Source of the DNA: Neckera pumila
Taxonomy: Eukaryota; Streptophyta; Bryopsida; Hypnales; Neckeraceae
Length of the DNA: 64,000 bases
NCBI GenBank assembly: GCA_963969595.1
Contig: OZ018411.1
Coordinates: forward strand, 10,852,501-10,916,500
Direction of reading: 5' to 3'
Shown piece after piece: positions 45,904 through 58,436 of the stretch. Within the stretch, counting starts at the first letter, position 1, and every line of letters starts with the position of its first letter. The translations under genes and the position numbers were made by a program. Below the pieces are notes generated by a model. The model made no database searches, was not told the origin of the DNA, and was given only the letters and a program-made list of their open reading frames with translations.

Positions 45904-48900
45904 TTCAGTTGTAATTAGTGACGATCATTGCAGGTGTGCATACCATTCACATTACCTGAGTTAATATTGTTAATAAACAACAGATGTTTGTTGAGCAAGC
46001 GGAAGTTGGTTACATTGATCACATATGGTAGATGGATGAGTGTGCATTGGAGCTGTAAAGGCAGGCACTAGTAAAAGTAAAAGTTGTCAGACTTCTTTGA
46101 CTTTACAATGTGTGCAGGTAGGTCACAGGTATCTCAAAGTTGAAAGCCCAATCAATTTCAGTACCAGAAAATGAAAAAAAAAATAACAAAGCACAACCAA
46201 TTCCCCGCCGCAACACGTACAGGTGGTCAAACTGCAGAGTCATAACTTTTTTCAAGTGTCGTAGCTTTTATGTGAAAATTTTCTTTAACTGTAGTGGCCA
46301 TGGTGGTCGGGCATGTTCCTTGTGTGATTCAATTTCGAGGACCCAATGATGATACCCTGGTGTAAGGTGCACAAATTCATTCAGCTACAACTGGGATTTT
46401 CCCTTGGCCTGCGGTCGTCTTGATTCTATAGGGCGGTGCTGTCGTTCGTATCCCGCTTTTGTATGTACATTATCTAGTATGAGGTGGTCAAAAAATAGTT
46501 GTCCAAGAACTTGGCATTACTTTTTAGAGCAAGGCCACCTTTACACGGAGAGAACGAGACATGTGGCCAAAACGGATGAAAAGTATACTAGTAGGAACAT
46601 GATCCACGTAGACTTGGGAAATGCCTACGAGAAGACCCACCAATAGCCAAATGACTAAAATTTGTCATGTGGGTCTTCTCATAAGATCGAGCATGGCCAC
46701 CTAGGCACGTTAAAAATGATGCGCTAGAGGGATTTAGGAAGGTACTTCTGAGGTCTTGAGTTCATTATTAATGAGTTTCTCCCACCCTCACACGTTATGC
46801 GAGGCATGCTGCCCATAATACATTCCCTTTAGAAGACCTGATGGCACTGCAATCTCCTATCTCCAATCATGTGGCGGTCTGCTACGTACTCGTTGCCATT
46901 GTTACACTAAGTTTAATAAAGGGATTCTCCTTAATCCACGAGCTTGCGTAAAGGAAGAAGCATTCAACTATTGAATGGCGGTGTCATTTTTTGAAGAGCC
47001 CGCAGCTCGCTTATCTTGAGAGATAGTAACAATAGAGCACTGTTTTGTACAAGGGCCTTCTAGGAGGCATTGACGCGCTTGGTGGCCATGTTCTAACATT
47101 GCTTTACTAATGAGGCATGGGCCCCTTTATATCCTTGAAAAGTAGACCCCTACAACAAACAAAAATATCTTATATGACTCCTCAACCAACCCCAATCCTT
47201 GAATTGACCGAAAGTTTCTCCCATACATCTAAGGAGACATAGTACCTTCCCAATATGAGGAGTCCATTGCCTAGTTTTACAATGTTGTGTTCATGAGTCA
47301 CTTCCCTAGTCAATGCGGACTACGTTTCAACTAATGATATCCGAGGCCTTAAAAATTTCTCCGAGATTCTCTCTCTATTTGATTATCTTGCATGTCTATT
47401 TTTGAATATAGCAAAGGTACTTGCATTTATAAATTCTTATCTAAAATCAAAATCATTTCATTTAAGTAAGTTTTTATTTGTAATAAATGTTTAAGAATAG
47501 AAATTGAGAACAAAGTCTTTAAGACATTCAACATATTGTATCAAACAAGGAGACCCTTCACATCTAATTTTGGTTAGATTTTTATAGTCGATGGAAGATT
47601 TTTAATCAAATCCTATCCTTTATCAGTTATGGGGGTTGTAGAACTTAAAATTAAATGATTTATTACAAAATAGATTGGAATTTGATTGATTTTATATTTG
47701 TGGTGCAAGCATAGTGCAATAAACTTTAGACATTTGTTTTTCTTGTAAGCGGCTTCATAATTAATTCTTCATATCTTTAATCTCATTTATATTTGAGAAA
47801 TCATTGAAATCATGTATTTTTAATAAAATTTTGCTGAAAATTGCCTTAAAGGTCATTACTTAAAACATTATGTCTAGGACTATACTTAAAAACTCACTTA
47901 AAACACTCCATTCTCTTGTAGTAGTTTGATACAACCCCTTTTAACATCCCCCTATAATACCATTAGATGAATATATCATTTGGTTCATTGGGTTCACGTT
48001 ATATATGTAATGATAGATTCTACACCGAAGCCATTATATTCAAACCCCAAAATTACACATGACTTATTAATAACATTCAAGAATCTAGCTAGAAGACAAA
48101 CCCTCCCACGGTAATTACTACAAGACTTGAAGGCACAAACCTACACAATATCTTTCCACACACTACATTAAGACTTAGCTCCTAAAATTCTTTCATGTTT
48201 TGAACCCCAAAATTGCTTCAAAATACTTGTCTCCAAAGCAAGGTCAAGATCTTCATCAATATTTAATTTTAACAAATTCAACCATAGAATCCTTGGTTAA
48301 CTTGTTTAAGTACATTGTCCTAAAATTTTAGAGTAAATATCCCCACCTATTGCAAGTTTAATATGCCTAAACTTCAAAATGTAGACTTTTCAAGCCCTTC
48401 CAACACGTAAAGTTTTGTCATTCAACATTTTTAGAAAAAAACACAAATGTCCTATAATTTGTGCATTTTAGCCAATAAATTATAAAATGTGTAGAAAATG
48501 CATATGAAAAAATTTATCCAAAAAAACTTTCATATTCATTTAAAAAATTGTAAAGTAGAAGGTGTTATTAAATGAAAGATAAAACTAATATGCTAATTAG
48601 TTTTGGGGGAATTTGAGAATTATTAATTCTAGTGGCCGGAATGTTTTTGGAAACAATTAATATAATTTACTTTTATTTTGATATAATTTTTTTTAAATTG
48701 AGAGCAAAAGACAACTTCATGTGTTTTTTCTACCTTCATTGCCTTGCAAAATAAAACTCTTCATAACTCTTACTTCATTATTTGGAATTCAATGGTTCAA
48801 ATGTTTTTGAGTAGGTATCGATATATAAAATCTCCAAAAAATAAACAATACTTTTTTAGAATGTATTTTTTGCTGCCCAATTTGACATAAAAATTGAAAA

Positions 48901-49245
48901 GAACTTCTAACTTTTGCAATATTTATCGAAATGACATGAAACAAAGCTTCACATGTAGATTATGATGAGTAGAATCCATCCCAAAAAATTTATGCAAAAA
49001 TTATAAGTTATGAAGTCAATAGAGCCTGCCTAAATTCTCAAAGTGGGCTCCTTTGTCCTTCAAAGGTTAGACATCTCTAAATTTGCTATATTCAAAACAC
49101 TTTCAAAAACTTACATTGACATAAAAATTTCTCCTACATTTTTTTCTACAAAAGCAAAATAGAAAACAACTAAATACCACCTTTACCCGACCTACTTGAC
49201 GCATACCTTTACCATCATCACTAATCTACAATCCACATCCTGACA
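45904..49245. other. Intergenic DNA, no gene supported
   Basis: The part 45900-47400 has a more balanced composition, with frames of 69-80 codons that have no recognisable domain. A hairpin with CGAGAAGACCCAC and GTGGGTCTTCTC arms lies at about 46629-46680. Bases 47290-47345 resemble 29690-29756. From 47400 it is AT-rich. Confidence 0.4.
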
Positions 49246-49970
49246 TAAGGTAGTAGGCTCTAAAAGTGACCCTTTAAGGGCTGCTTTGCCTTTTTCATAG
49301 ATTTGCATGATCACTAATATTTTAAGCTCATTTTTTAGAGAAAGCAAAATAGATGCCAAACGTAATACAAGTGATTTCAGATTTTTTGAAGCAGTTTTGA
49401 ATTAATTATGAATTTTCAAAGATTTATGCTGTAGGTACCTATTTGTGACCCTAGGCATTAGAAGAGATTTGAGGCCTCCAAGAGCCCGCGAGTTATCCTA
49501 CGTTCCTGTAGCGTTCGCACGCTGTGGAACGTAGAAAGCTGCTGGGCTGACGTGGTCGAGAGAGTGCCACGTCATTTTTGTAAAAAAAAAAAAAAAAAAA
49601 ATTGCTTAGAATGATATCTTGGGTAAAAAAATATATATATTTATTTTTTGAAAAAAAAATTCTGACAGCCCGTACTGACTGTTCATAGAATTGGGATAGC
49701 ATTGGAAACGGGCCTGAAATGGCCCTCTAATGCCCTCAAATCTCTTCTAATGTCTCCCATAATTTATCCCCTTGCAACTTCTAATTAAAGTGATTTGAGG
49801 AAATCAAGGTCAATGATTGGCTCTTACAATAGAAAAACAATTTTTCCTTGATGCATTCAATAGCAAAAGTGGCCCATTCAAGGATCACCTTCAATCCATT
49901 CTATAACTAATTATAGGGTCGGTTTGAAGGAGAGGGTCGCTTTTACAGCACACTACCTTAACTACCCTTT
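49246..49970. mobile_element. MITE with TAAGGTAGT ends, interrupted by another MITE
   Basis: The left end TAAGGTAGTAGGCTCTAAAA and its continuation GTGACCC are mirrored by GGGTCGCTTTTACAGCACAC and TACCTTA at the right, with few mismatches over about 27 bp. Taking out 49456-49752 leaves about 428 bp. The ends are related to those of the 29213 and 32548 elements. Confidence 0.7.
49456..49752. mobile_element. MITE with 19-bp perfect inverted ends (297 bp), nested
   Basis: CATTAGAAGAGATTTGAGG (49456-49474) is the exact mirror of CCTCAAATCTCTTCTAATG (49734-49752). The interior contains long A and T runs, TGACGTGGTCGAG and a CTGACAGCCCGTACTG block. A diverged copy is at 62034-62278. Confidence 0.85.
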
Positions 49971-49974
49971 GGGG

Positions 49975-50915
49975 TCCCTTCACCAAAACAGTAGGATATT
50001 AGATTATTTTTAAAATTTGACAAGAGAATCTCTTTTAACAAAAGTTTGTAGCACAAGTGTTACTTACTTAGACTTTTTGTAGTCAGTAGTGGAATCTTAA
50101 ACCCAAAAGTCCCAAGGCTATTTCTTTGTCAAAGAAAATAGAAAAAAAATATTTTTCTTAGAATTTAACTGTATGACCTTGTACTTGATTTGTCTAAGAT
50201 CATGTAGTAAAAATTTCATGCACTTTGACCTCATAAATTGGAAGATATTAGAAGTTGAAGAAAAAGTATTTTTGAACGCTATCTTGCAATTTCAGATGAT
50301 TTTGACCACCATTTGTGGAATTTTTTTATACCACAAACTTTGAATTCAAAATTTTTTATTTTGAATAATTGTGTTGAAAGTCCCGGAAATAAATTTCAAA
50401 AAAATATATTTGATTTCCATTCTTTAAAAACTGTTAAGTAAAAGTAGGTCTAAGATTAAATAAGAACTTAATTGTCAATATCTCTAAGATGGAATTGAAA
50501 CACAATTATCCCAATGGTGAAATTTTTCTAACAAGCATATGAAACCAAAAAAAATATTTTTTTTCAAAGCATTGTGAAAATTGCATTAAAAAATGAATCC
50601 TATAAGGGTTTTTTTGAAGAAAATGCTTAGATTGTCCAGTGAATTAAAGCTTCACATGTAGACCAAAAGATAGTATTTGATAAAAAAAGTTAATTTGTTA
50701 TGATTTTTTGTGATCTTTTTGTACTCTCCATCGACTTCTGTTTTTGGCTTATTGTACTACAACTTTTGCTCCCATACACCAATTGAAATAAAAATTATAT
50801 TCCAGGGAAGCCTAGGAGTTTTGTTACCTTTATAAAATTATGATGAATATTGAGACCGTATGAGCCTACCCAAAGTCACATTTTGGCCCATGTAGGGCCA
50901 AGGAGACTTTTGGGG
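49975..50915 (-). mobile_element. Diverged TTAA-family element (subfamily A relative)
   Basis: The right end is GACTTTTGGGG before TTAA at 50916-50919. The left end CCCTTTGGGGTCCC lies next to TTAA at 49968-49971, which also overlaps the end of the neighbouring MITE. The length of about 941 bp and motifs such as TAAGTAAAAGTAGG fit subfamily A. The left end is uncertain. Confidence 0.55.
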
Positions 50916-51189
50916 TTAAGTGAAGATACCTATTTACACCAACCTTGTAGAGGTTTGAGTTTTTTTTCCTCTTTATATATAGCAAAGCTCCAAATTTTTG
51001 CCATCCCCGAGAAAGCTCAAAGGACAAAAGAGAAGAATAATAACTTTGGTCTTATAACCAACATGAATGAAGAGTTTCTTGGAGGTAAGGTGGACCAATG
51101 CATTTTCATTCACTACCTAATTCTGTCATCCTACTTTTGGCTAATCCAACAATTTCTGAATAAATCACTGCAGTGACTACGTGACTTAA

Positions 51190-52104
51190 CCCCTAAAGGA
51201 CCAAGGTGATTTTCCTATCAAAAACCATTCAAAACTGTCATTTCTAATGTAAAGAGAAAAGAGCTTTAAAACTTGTTATTTTTTGCATATTCAACTGTAA
51301 GATCTTATATTTGACTAGTATATGAATACATGGAAGAAATTTCAAAAACTTTGACCATGTAGATTGCAAGGTATATGTATTTAAAGTGAAGAAACAAATG
51401 TTTTTGGACCTTGCTTGACTAGTTTTTTGGGCTTTTAATCTTTTTAGTTCAAATTTTTTTGCACTATTGATTTTGATTTTCTCCTTATTTATGTTAAGTA
51501 GTTGAGTTGGGAATCTACAAAAACATTTAGGAAAAAAAGCACTTAATTTTCACTCATTAAAAAATTGTTAAGTAGAAGTGGATTCAAGATTGGAGAAAAA
51601 ACTAAATTGTTAATAACTTTTAGATGGAATTGAATCACAATAATTCCAATAGTGCGATTGTTCTGGCAAGAAAATCTAATGTTGTCTAAATTTTTTTTTT
51701 AAATTCTAAAAACTACATTCAAAAATGAATTCTACAAGTTATTTTTTCAAGAAGATGCTTAGATTGCCCGAAAAACTAAGATTGTCCATAAGTTTCTCAT
51801 TATTAGTCCAATTGAATGAATCAATGCTTCACATGTAGACAAAAATTCTTTGAGAAAAAAATTTGAAAAAAACTATTTTGACTTTCTGTGATTTTTTTTG
51901 TGTTGCCTGCTGAACTCCAATTTTGCTTATTGTGCCATAAATTTTGCTCCCGGGCAGCAATTAAAATAAAAATTATATATTTACAAAGCTCTTGCAAAAA
52001 TACACAACCTCAAAAAAATCCCAAAAAATTCCCTAAAAACTGAGACAGTAGGAACCTGCCTTGATCCAAATTGTCCCCCGAGGGGTCGAATGGTTCTTTA
52101 GGGA
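51190..52104 (-). mobile_element. TTAA element 16 (subfamily A)
   Basis: 915 bp flanked by TTAA at 51186-51189 and 52105-52108. It starts CCCCTAAAGGACCAAGG and ends GGTTCTTTAGGGA. It carries the subfamily A motifs TTGTTAAGTAGAAGTGG and AGATTGTCCATAA. Confidence 0.85.
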
Positions 52105-52184
52105 TTAATTAGAACAATGACAAAATAGTTACACACTTGCCGAAAAGGATGGTAATAGAGATGGAGTTTGCACGTTGGAGATAG

Positions 52185-52360
52185 GATCATTTTAGCCTCC
52201 TTTTAGATTGGAGAGAATACATGGCATCTTGAACCTCCATAAGGGCCATTGAATACATGGGAGAGCGGTTACATTTTAGCCTCCTTTTAGATTGGAGAGA
52301 ACACATGGCATCTTGAACTTCCATAAGTGCCATTGAATACATAGGAAAGCGGTTACAGGT
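52185..52360. repeat. Tandem duplication, 84-bp period, two copies
   Basis: TTTAGCCTCCTTTTAGATTGG starts at 52191 and again at 52275. The two units agree at most positions (GAGAGAA.ACATGGCATCTTGAAC, AGCGGTTACA), so the duplication is fairly recent. Confidence 0.9.
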
Positions 52361-52529
52361 TGTTTGTAGGATGTTTGTGATTCCACTCTAAGAATGATTT
52401 CATAATTTCATGGTAGACCACTTCAAAAATTTATAAAAATTACAGTTTAACCAAAAATTATAATTCCACTTGGGTTTGATTCATGAAACAAGTCTACATA
52501 CACCGTTGGAAAATATATGCCCTTCTTAG

Positions 52530-53446
52530 CCCCTAAAGTTCCATGACTATGTTCTCACCGAAAATGTTTGAAAACTGCCATTTTTAATACAAGTATCCAA
52601 TTTTTGAAAAAAAACTTTTTTTGACACATGTAACCGTAGGATCTTGTAGTATGGTGACTTGAGAACATTTGGTAAAAATTTCAGAAATTTCCACCGCGTG
52701 CATTGCAAGATATAAGCATTCAAATTCACTAAAACCATTTTTTTGGCCTTGTGAAAAACAGGGCAACAACACTTTATAAGCTCATTTTTTGATGAAAAAA
52801 TGTCCAAAATGATGGTGCTTCTTTGGATTCTTTTTTCTAAACAAGTTGGCTACATGCTTGAAAATTTTCACTTCATTTGGAACTGTCCAACATATAAGAA
52901 CAAAATAGTAAGTAGATAGTAGTAGAAAATGATTCAAAACACAAAATTGTCAAGAATTTAATTATGGAATTGAAAAATGCCAATCCCAATGGTGGAAATG
53001 TTGTAATAAATAATATACATCCCATGATTCTATTTTTTTCAAAAAATATTGAAAATTGAGTAAGATAAAGGACTTCAAAGTTTATTTTAGAATCCATAGC
53101 TGCCCGCGAACTTCAAATCTTCAAAACTTTTGACTCATTGATCAAAATTGAATGATTAAAAGCTTTCCACATATATGTAACTCTAGAGAACCAATTTCAA
53201 ATTTTTGTTTTTGAAAAAAGTGATTTTTTTTATTTGCCTGAACTACCCAATTACAAAAAAAAAGTAACATAATAGGCCATAACTTTTGACTCGTATTTCC
53301 AAATGTCATGAAATTGGTGCATATGAAAGATATTCCTTGCCCCCACCTTCTATTAAAATTTCAGCCAAAAATATGGAAATCTCTAGTCGTACGTACCTAC
53401 CCAAAAATTCTACACGGCCAAAAAACGCATGTTGGTCCTTTAGGGG
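52530..53446 (-). mobile_element. TTAA-family element 17 (subfamily B), TTAG duplication
   Basis: 917 bp, starting CCCCTAAAGTTCC and ending GGTCCTTTAGGGG, flanked by TTAG on both sides (52526-52529 and 53447-53450). It is the reverse-oriented, uninterrupted relative of element 9. It contains the same 86-codon frame (complement of 52547-52807) as the B copy near 41428-41688. Confidence 0.85.
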
Positions 53447-53456
53447 TTAGCGTTAG

Positions 53457-53479
53457 CCCCCCCCCCCCCCCCCCCCCCC
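53457..53479. repeat. Poly-C run of about 23
   Basis: An uninterrupted run of C lies seven bases after the TTAG flank of element 17. The exact length is prone to sequencing error. Confidence 0.8.
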
Positions 53480-53599
53480 TCCAGATAATCAGATTGCTAG
53501 TTTGCATGGTAATAGGCTTGTCTATCTTCATTCTAGAAGCTCAAGTACAAAGGAGATTTTAAATTTACCCAAAACCTACCATGACCGACTCAGTTCCTC

Positions 53600-55500
53600 A
53601 AATACCTCTATTATTGAAGACTGATTTCTGTGGAAAACGAGTTGAAGCCTTTTGCGTCGGTGACTTCATCCCCGTCAAAATATCTGCAATTTGAATCCCT
53701 GGATCAGATACAGTGCTGCCACATGATTACTCCTAAAAGCAGATTGCCCAAGCTTTAATAAGAATATATATAATTGGACCTCCTCAAGAGCTCAAGAGTC
53801 TCCTCTTGAGATGCCATTACTTTCATTTCCTGTGGTCCGACACGACTCCAGCCACCCAGCCAGCCAGCCAGCCTCCCCCTCTTTCTAGGATCCCTTGTCT
53901 CCTGCAACGCAATGTTTAACGACTTTTAGTTTCATTTCGGCTTCCATACGGTAATAACTGCAGAACTTACTTTGGGATTTGGGAATTTTGTTTAGTATTG
54001 TACTGTGACCTTTTTCGCTTCATTATTTTCAGTTCAATGCAAAAGAACAATTTTCCATCTCGAAACTCCAACAACCTTTGAATTTCATAGTTTTCCTCTA
54101 CACTGATGAAACGTTCGAACCAAACCAAACCAAACCAAACCAAACCAAACCAAACCAAACCAAACCAAACCAAACCCCGGAATTTGAATTTCGTTGCAAA
54201 AACAGAACTTCAATCAACAGTTTAACCCACAGTACAGTACAGTCCAAGATGGATCCTGTTGTGCCACGAGAGTAGGGTTCCAAACAAAGTTAGAAGTTGG
54301 TGACAAGAAGACAAAGTGGCCTGTAAATATACCTCCTATGATTTCCCAAATAGTGTTTTTCGAAATGGCGATCTGTCTGTCCAAGCCAGACTGGCATTGC
54401 TTTTCAAATTGCAGTCTCATGCATATTCTTGGCCCCACCGGCAGCCCCCAATTCCTATTCTATTTTTTTCGACACTTTTCCAATGCAGGTTCCGCCATGT
54501 TCCGTCTGCCCCGGCCATCTGATGAGACGGAGCAGACTGTATGCCGCACTGTACAGTTACTGTTGTACAGTAAGTTAGTGTCAAGTGGATGCTCCTGATC
54601 CGTCGTGTTTTCTGGACGGCACAGTTTCCCACACAGTATATGCATGTTATCTACAGTTCGACACAAACATACCGCGAACGGCGGGCGCGACGAAGAAGAC
54701 GAAGACGAAGAAGACGAAGTCCTGCAACTGCAAGCTGACTGATTTCCGGTTCTGCTTTTTTCAAGGATGCTCTTTGGAAGGCTCCGAATCGAAGTGGTGA
54801 CTGCTGCTGCCGGAACACTCCCAAGTGGACTGACCCAATTGATTTCAAGATTCCGAGATTCCTTTGTGAAGTACGTACCAATCAATCAATCACCAGCGAA
54901 AGGAAAAAGGTGCCGAGAGTTGCATCGGAAGCCGGAATGCGAGAAGCTAGCCGAGAATCAAAAGCTAAGGAAGATTGAAAGAGTACTGTTGCATCTGGGG
55001 TCAAATAATGCTGGAATGCTGGCCTTTAATTGGGAGGCACTGATACTAAATTGGGAGCTTCCTTGTAAGCCTCCCAATGGCAATGCAACGCAACGCAATG
55101 CAATGCAAAGACTCTTTCCGTCGGAAAGCCGAAAGTCTTTTGATCCGCCGCGTTCGAAAGTATCACTGATTGCGCTCGATCAGTCTGATTCAGTGAAAGA
55201 GCATGGACCTCCGGAACGAGCTTACGACTTGCAATGGGTTGTCGAATTTTGTTTGCAACCCAACAAACAGAATGCACAATAATGACAGCAATGATCTAAT
55301 GTAATGTTGGGGAGAAGCGGAAGGGACACCCCAAGGAACAGTCAAGTTGGAAACAGCAGATTCCTGGAGCCCGGAAAAGACGGACGGAGTCTGGGACCGT
55401 CAAGGATGAATGAAGCCTATGACCATCAAGGACGGAGCCTGTGACCGTGGAGCAGCCAAACTTGGACGCTGAGTCCTCAATTTCTTATGTCTATAGTAGA
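53600..55500. other. Higher-complexity island without element homology, no gene confirmed
   Basis: This is the largest intergenic stretch with balanced composition and no similarity to the surrounding repeats. It holds eleven CAAAC units at 54121-54175, a GAAGAC-rich tract at 54690-54720 and GCAATGCAA-like repeats near 55080. Frames of 134-171 codons overlap on both strands (54194-54598 and 54767-55282 plus; 54460-54885 minus), with low-complexity content and no family I recognise. It could be the 5' part of a neighbouring gene or a non-coding transcript. Confidence 0.35.
54121..54175. repeat. CAAAC pentanucleotide microsatellite, 11 units
   Basis: Eleven uninterrupted CAAAC units. They create the repeated WFGLV peptide on the reverse strand, which is not a gene product. 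Confidence 0.95.
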
Positions 55501-55511
55501 AGTCGTGTTAA

Positions 55512-56489
55512 CTCCTGTAGGATCGAGGTATTTTTTCTGCCAAAAACCACTGAAAACTGCCATTTCTATAGCAAAGAGTATTAAAAAAGTTTAAATGTTA
55601 TTTTTTTCACATATAATCGTAGGATCTTACACCTAACTGGTATAAAAGCATGTGAAAATTTTTAGAATTTTTGGTTGTACAGATTGCAAGATATTTGCGT
55701 TTAACCCCTAAAGGACCAAGTGTCCGTTCAACATATGCAAATTTGACTACATGGTCATGGGCTTTGTCTTTTAGGGGTTAAAGTGGTAAAAACAAGTTTT
55801 TTAGCACATTGCGGGACTAGATTTTTTGACTTTGAACATTTTTAACTTAAAATTATTGCACTACAAAGTTTTGAGCTTTAAATCTTTATAGTGGAGAATT
55901 AAGTTAAGAGTCTAGGAAAAAAAAAGAAATTCAAACAAACTTCATTTTCATTCTTAAGAAAATTGTTAAGTAGGAGTAGGTACGAGAAGGAAAATCTAAA
56001 ATATTAATATCTCGAAGATAGAATTAAAATGCACTAATCCCAATGCTGAGATTGTTCTAGCAAGTAAATTCAACCATGCAAAATAAATTTGCAAAATTGC
56101 AAAAATTGCATTTAGAAATGAATCCTACGCATTATTTTTCTCAAAAAGATACTCTAACTGCCCGAGAAACAAGAATGTCCATAACTTCCTCATAACAAAT
56201 CCAAATGAAATGAATCAAAGATTTACAGATAGACAAAAAATATAATCTATGAGAAAAAAAAATTCAAATTTTTGCAAGTTTTTTTTGCTGCCTCCCGTCC
56301 CCTGTTTTGAGCTTATTTGGTCATATTCTTTTTCTTGGGCACCGATTGTGGAAAAAATTACATTCCTACAAAGCTTATCAATTCTTCTATCTTCAAAAAA
56401 AGTTTCAAAAAATCATGACAAAAATTCACCTCGTAGGTACCTGCCTGAAATCCCATTTGTCCCTAGAAGGAACAACGGTCCTTTAGGGG
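55512..56489 (-). mobile_element. TTAA element 18 (subfamily A), with a nested 73-bp mini element
   Basis: Flanked by TTAA at 55508-55511 and 56490-56493. It starts CTCCTGTAGGATCG and ends GGTCCTTTAGGGG. Removing the 73-bp insert and its TTAA leaves 901 bp. Confidence 0.8.
55705..55777. mobile_element. 73-bp mini TTAA element
   Basis: CCCCTAAAGGACCAAG at the left and TCTTTTAGGGG at the right, flanked by TTAA at 55701-55704 and 55778-55781. It sits inside element 18 at a GCGTTTAAAGTG string that is continuous in elements 2 and 3. It appears to be a minimal transposed unit consisting of little more than the termini. Confidence 0.8.
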
Positions 56490-56493
56490 TTAA

Positions 56494-58024
56494 GAAGAGC
56501 ATATTGGATACAATTTTTGTTGGTCATGGAATAGTCTACTGACTCTTTTAGACAGATCACTTCAAAAATCCGTAACAAATTCATACTTTTTCTGAAAATA
56601 TAATTTCAATTGCTCTCACTATTTCTCACACTTGTCTTCATGTGTGAAAAAATTTGAAGACTTTCAGCAGTGGTATGAGGGTACTCCAAATTTTGACCAC
56701 AATGGGCTGGTTTATTGTAGCACATATTCTATTAGTGCTTATCAAGTACGCAGAGAATAGGTGGGTCTAATTTCAAGCAATTTTTTAAAAAAATTAATTT
56801 AGTTAGAGCCAATATAAGTTAGGTGGACACTATTACACCTCTCTAAATACACAAACCTCTCCGAGTGCATAGTCCATGCACTAAGATGAGTTCTATTGTA
56901 TTTATAAGTGAAGTATTTTTATTTTATATATTTAGATATGAAATTACGTGTCTGATATTGGTCATCACATTTCTAACTTTTTTTTTAAATTTCAAATTAC
57001 CATAAATTTTTGAAGAGAACATTCAAAAAAGTTGTATCAAATATGAATATAATTCAAAATATCTGAAAATTTAAGAATAGAAGTAGATTGTAGTGTAGAG
57101 TATTGTGAAGGAATTTTTTTTAACATTCCATTTCTAACATATCAAAGAAATGTGGTTATAAATCTTCAACTTCACAGTTCACTAAAATGCTTATTTTTAA
57201 GGAATTTTCAAATTTTGAAGTGGAGTAGAAACTACAATTCTGAAATTTCATTTTGTAAGTTTTGCTCAAAAGCAAAAGAAATTGTTTGGAATGTCAACAT
57301 CAAGTTTTAAAGTGAAAAAGCTTAAAGTATTGAAATACCATATTTCAATACTGACTAGGTAGTAACTAGATAGTGTACCACTTTTAATAAACTATCCCAT
57401 ATAATTTTTTTTAAACAGCTAAAATGCTTTGAACTTAATTCAAAGATGTAGTCACAATATCAATAAAGTTGCACACAAAAATTTAGATGAAATCATCCAT
57501 TCTTCAATATGAACAAAGCATGGTTGACCACCCAAAGGATATAAAAAGGTCTACAATGAGTCCTTCAAGGATTAGAGTATTGCTACTAATGTATTGGAAT
57601 AAGTTATTGACCACGGATGGTTATACTTGGAAACTTCATTTCATAATTTGGGATAAGAGATCCTAAAATTGGTAGAAGAGGTACTTAACAAGCACAATTT
57701 TCTGGTGTTTTGAGGCCCAAAATTGCTTCAATATACTTACATCTGGACAGAGCAAGTCTAAAATATTGATTTTTAGCTGTTCTTAAATAATTTCAATCAA
57801 ATAATCCTTTCGTTGACTTGTTCAAGTGCATCTTTCCAAAATTTTGGAGAGAAAATCCCCACCCATTGTAAATTCAATGTGCATAAACTTCAAAAAGTAG
57901 ATTATTATGGCCCTCCTTAACCTCTAACATTACAAAAAGTTTCAGGCTTCAACAAGACTATGAGTGCATGATTTTCAACCCCCGCGAGGTGCAATTACGA
58001 AAAAAAAAAAAAAAATTAAATTAA

Positions 58025-58069
<45 letters not shown>

Positions 58070-58199
58070 TTTAATTTTAAAATTTTAAAAATGACGTCAC
58101 GTTGATGTCCCGCTGACATGGCATTGACAGCGCTGACATAGTCGAAATGCGACCACGTCACATTTGAATTTTCTTTTTTCTGTTATATTACTACTGGGG
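56494..58199. other. AT-rich intergenic DNA with a (TA)n and poly-A/T tract, no gene seen
   Basis: A poly-A run, a TA microsatellite and a poly-T run lie at about 57998-58075 and are followed by GTCACGTTGATGTCCCGCTG-type sequence. This could be a diverged relative of the 49456/62034 MITE interior. No coding region is supported. Confidence 0.45.
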
Positions 58200-58436
58200 G
58201 GCCAGGCTTAGCAGCCTTTTGCAAGCTTCACATTTTTTGTAATGAAGATCAAGGTCATTGTTCTCAAAAAAATATGTAAATTTCCCATTTCTATTGTATA
58301 GAGTAAAAAAATTGAAAACTGTTCTTTGCACGTTTAACCATAGGATCTTACACCTAACTAGTATGAGAATGTATGAAAAAAATTCAAAAATCTTGACCAC
58401 ATAGATTGCAAGATATCTGCGTTTATCCCCTAAAGG

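Noticed and set aside
53967..54283. Reverse-strand frames rich in WFGLV repeats
   Set aside because: They are translations of the CAAAC microsatellite.
54767..55282. A 171-codon frame as a gene
   Set aside because: It overlaps frames on the other strand, is low-complexity, and has no family pattern or splice support.
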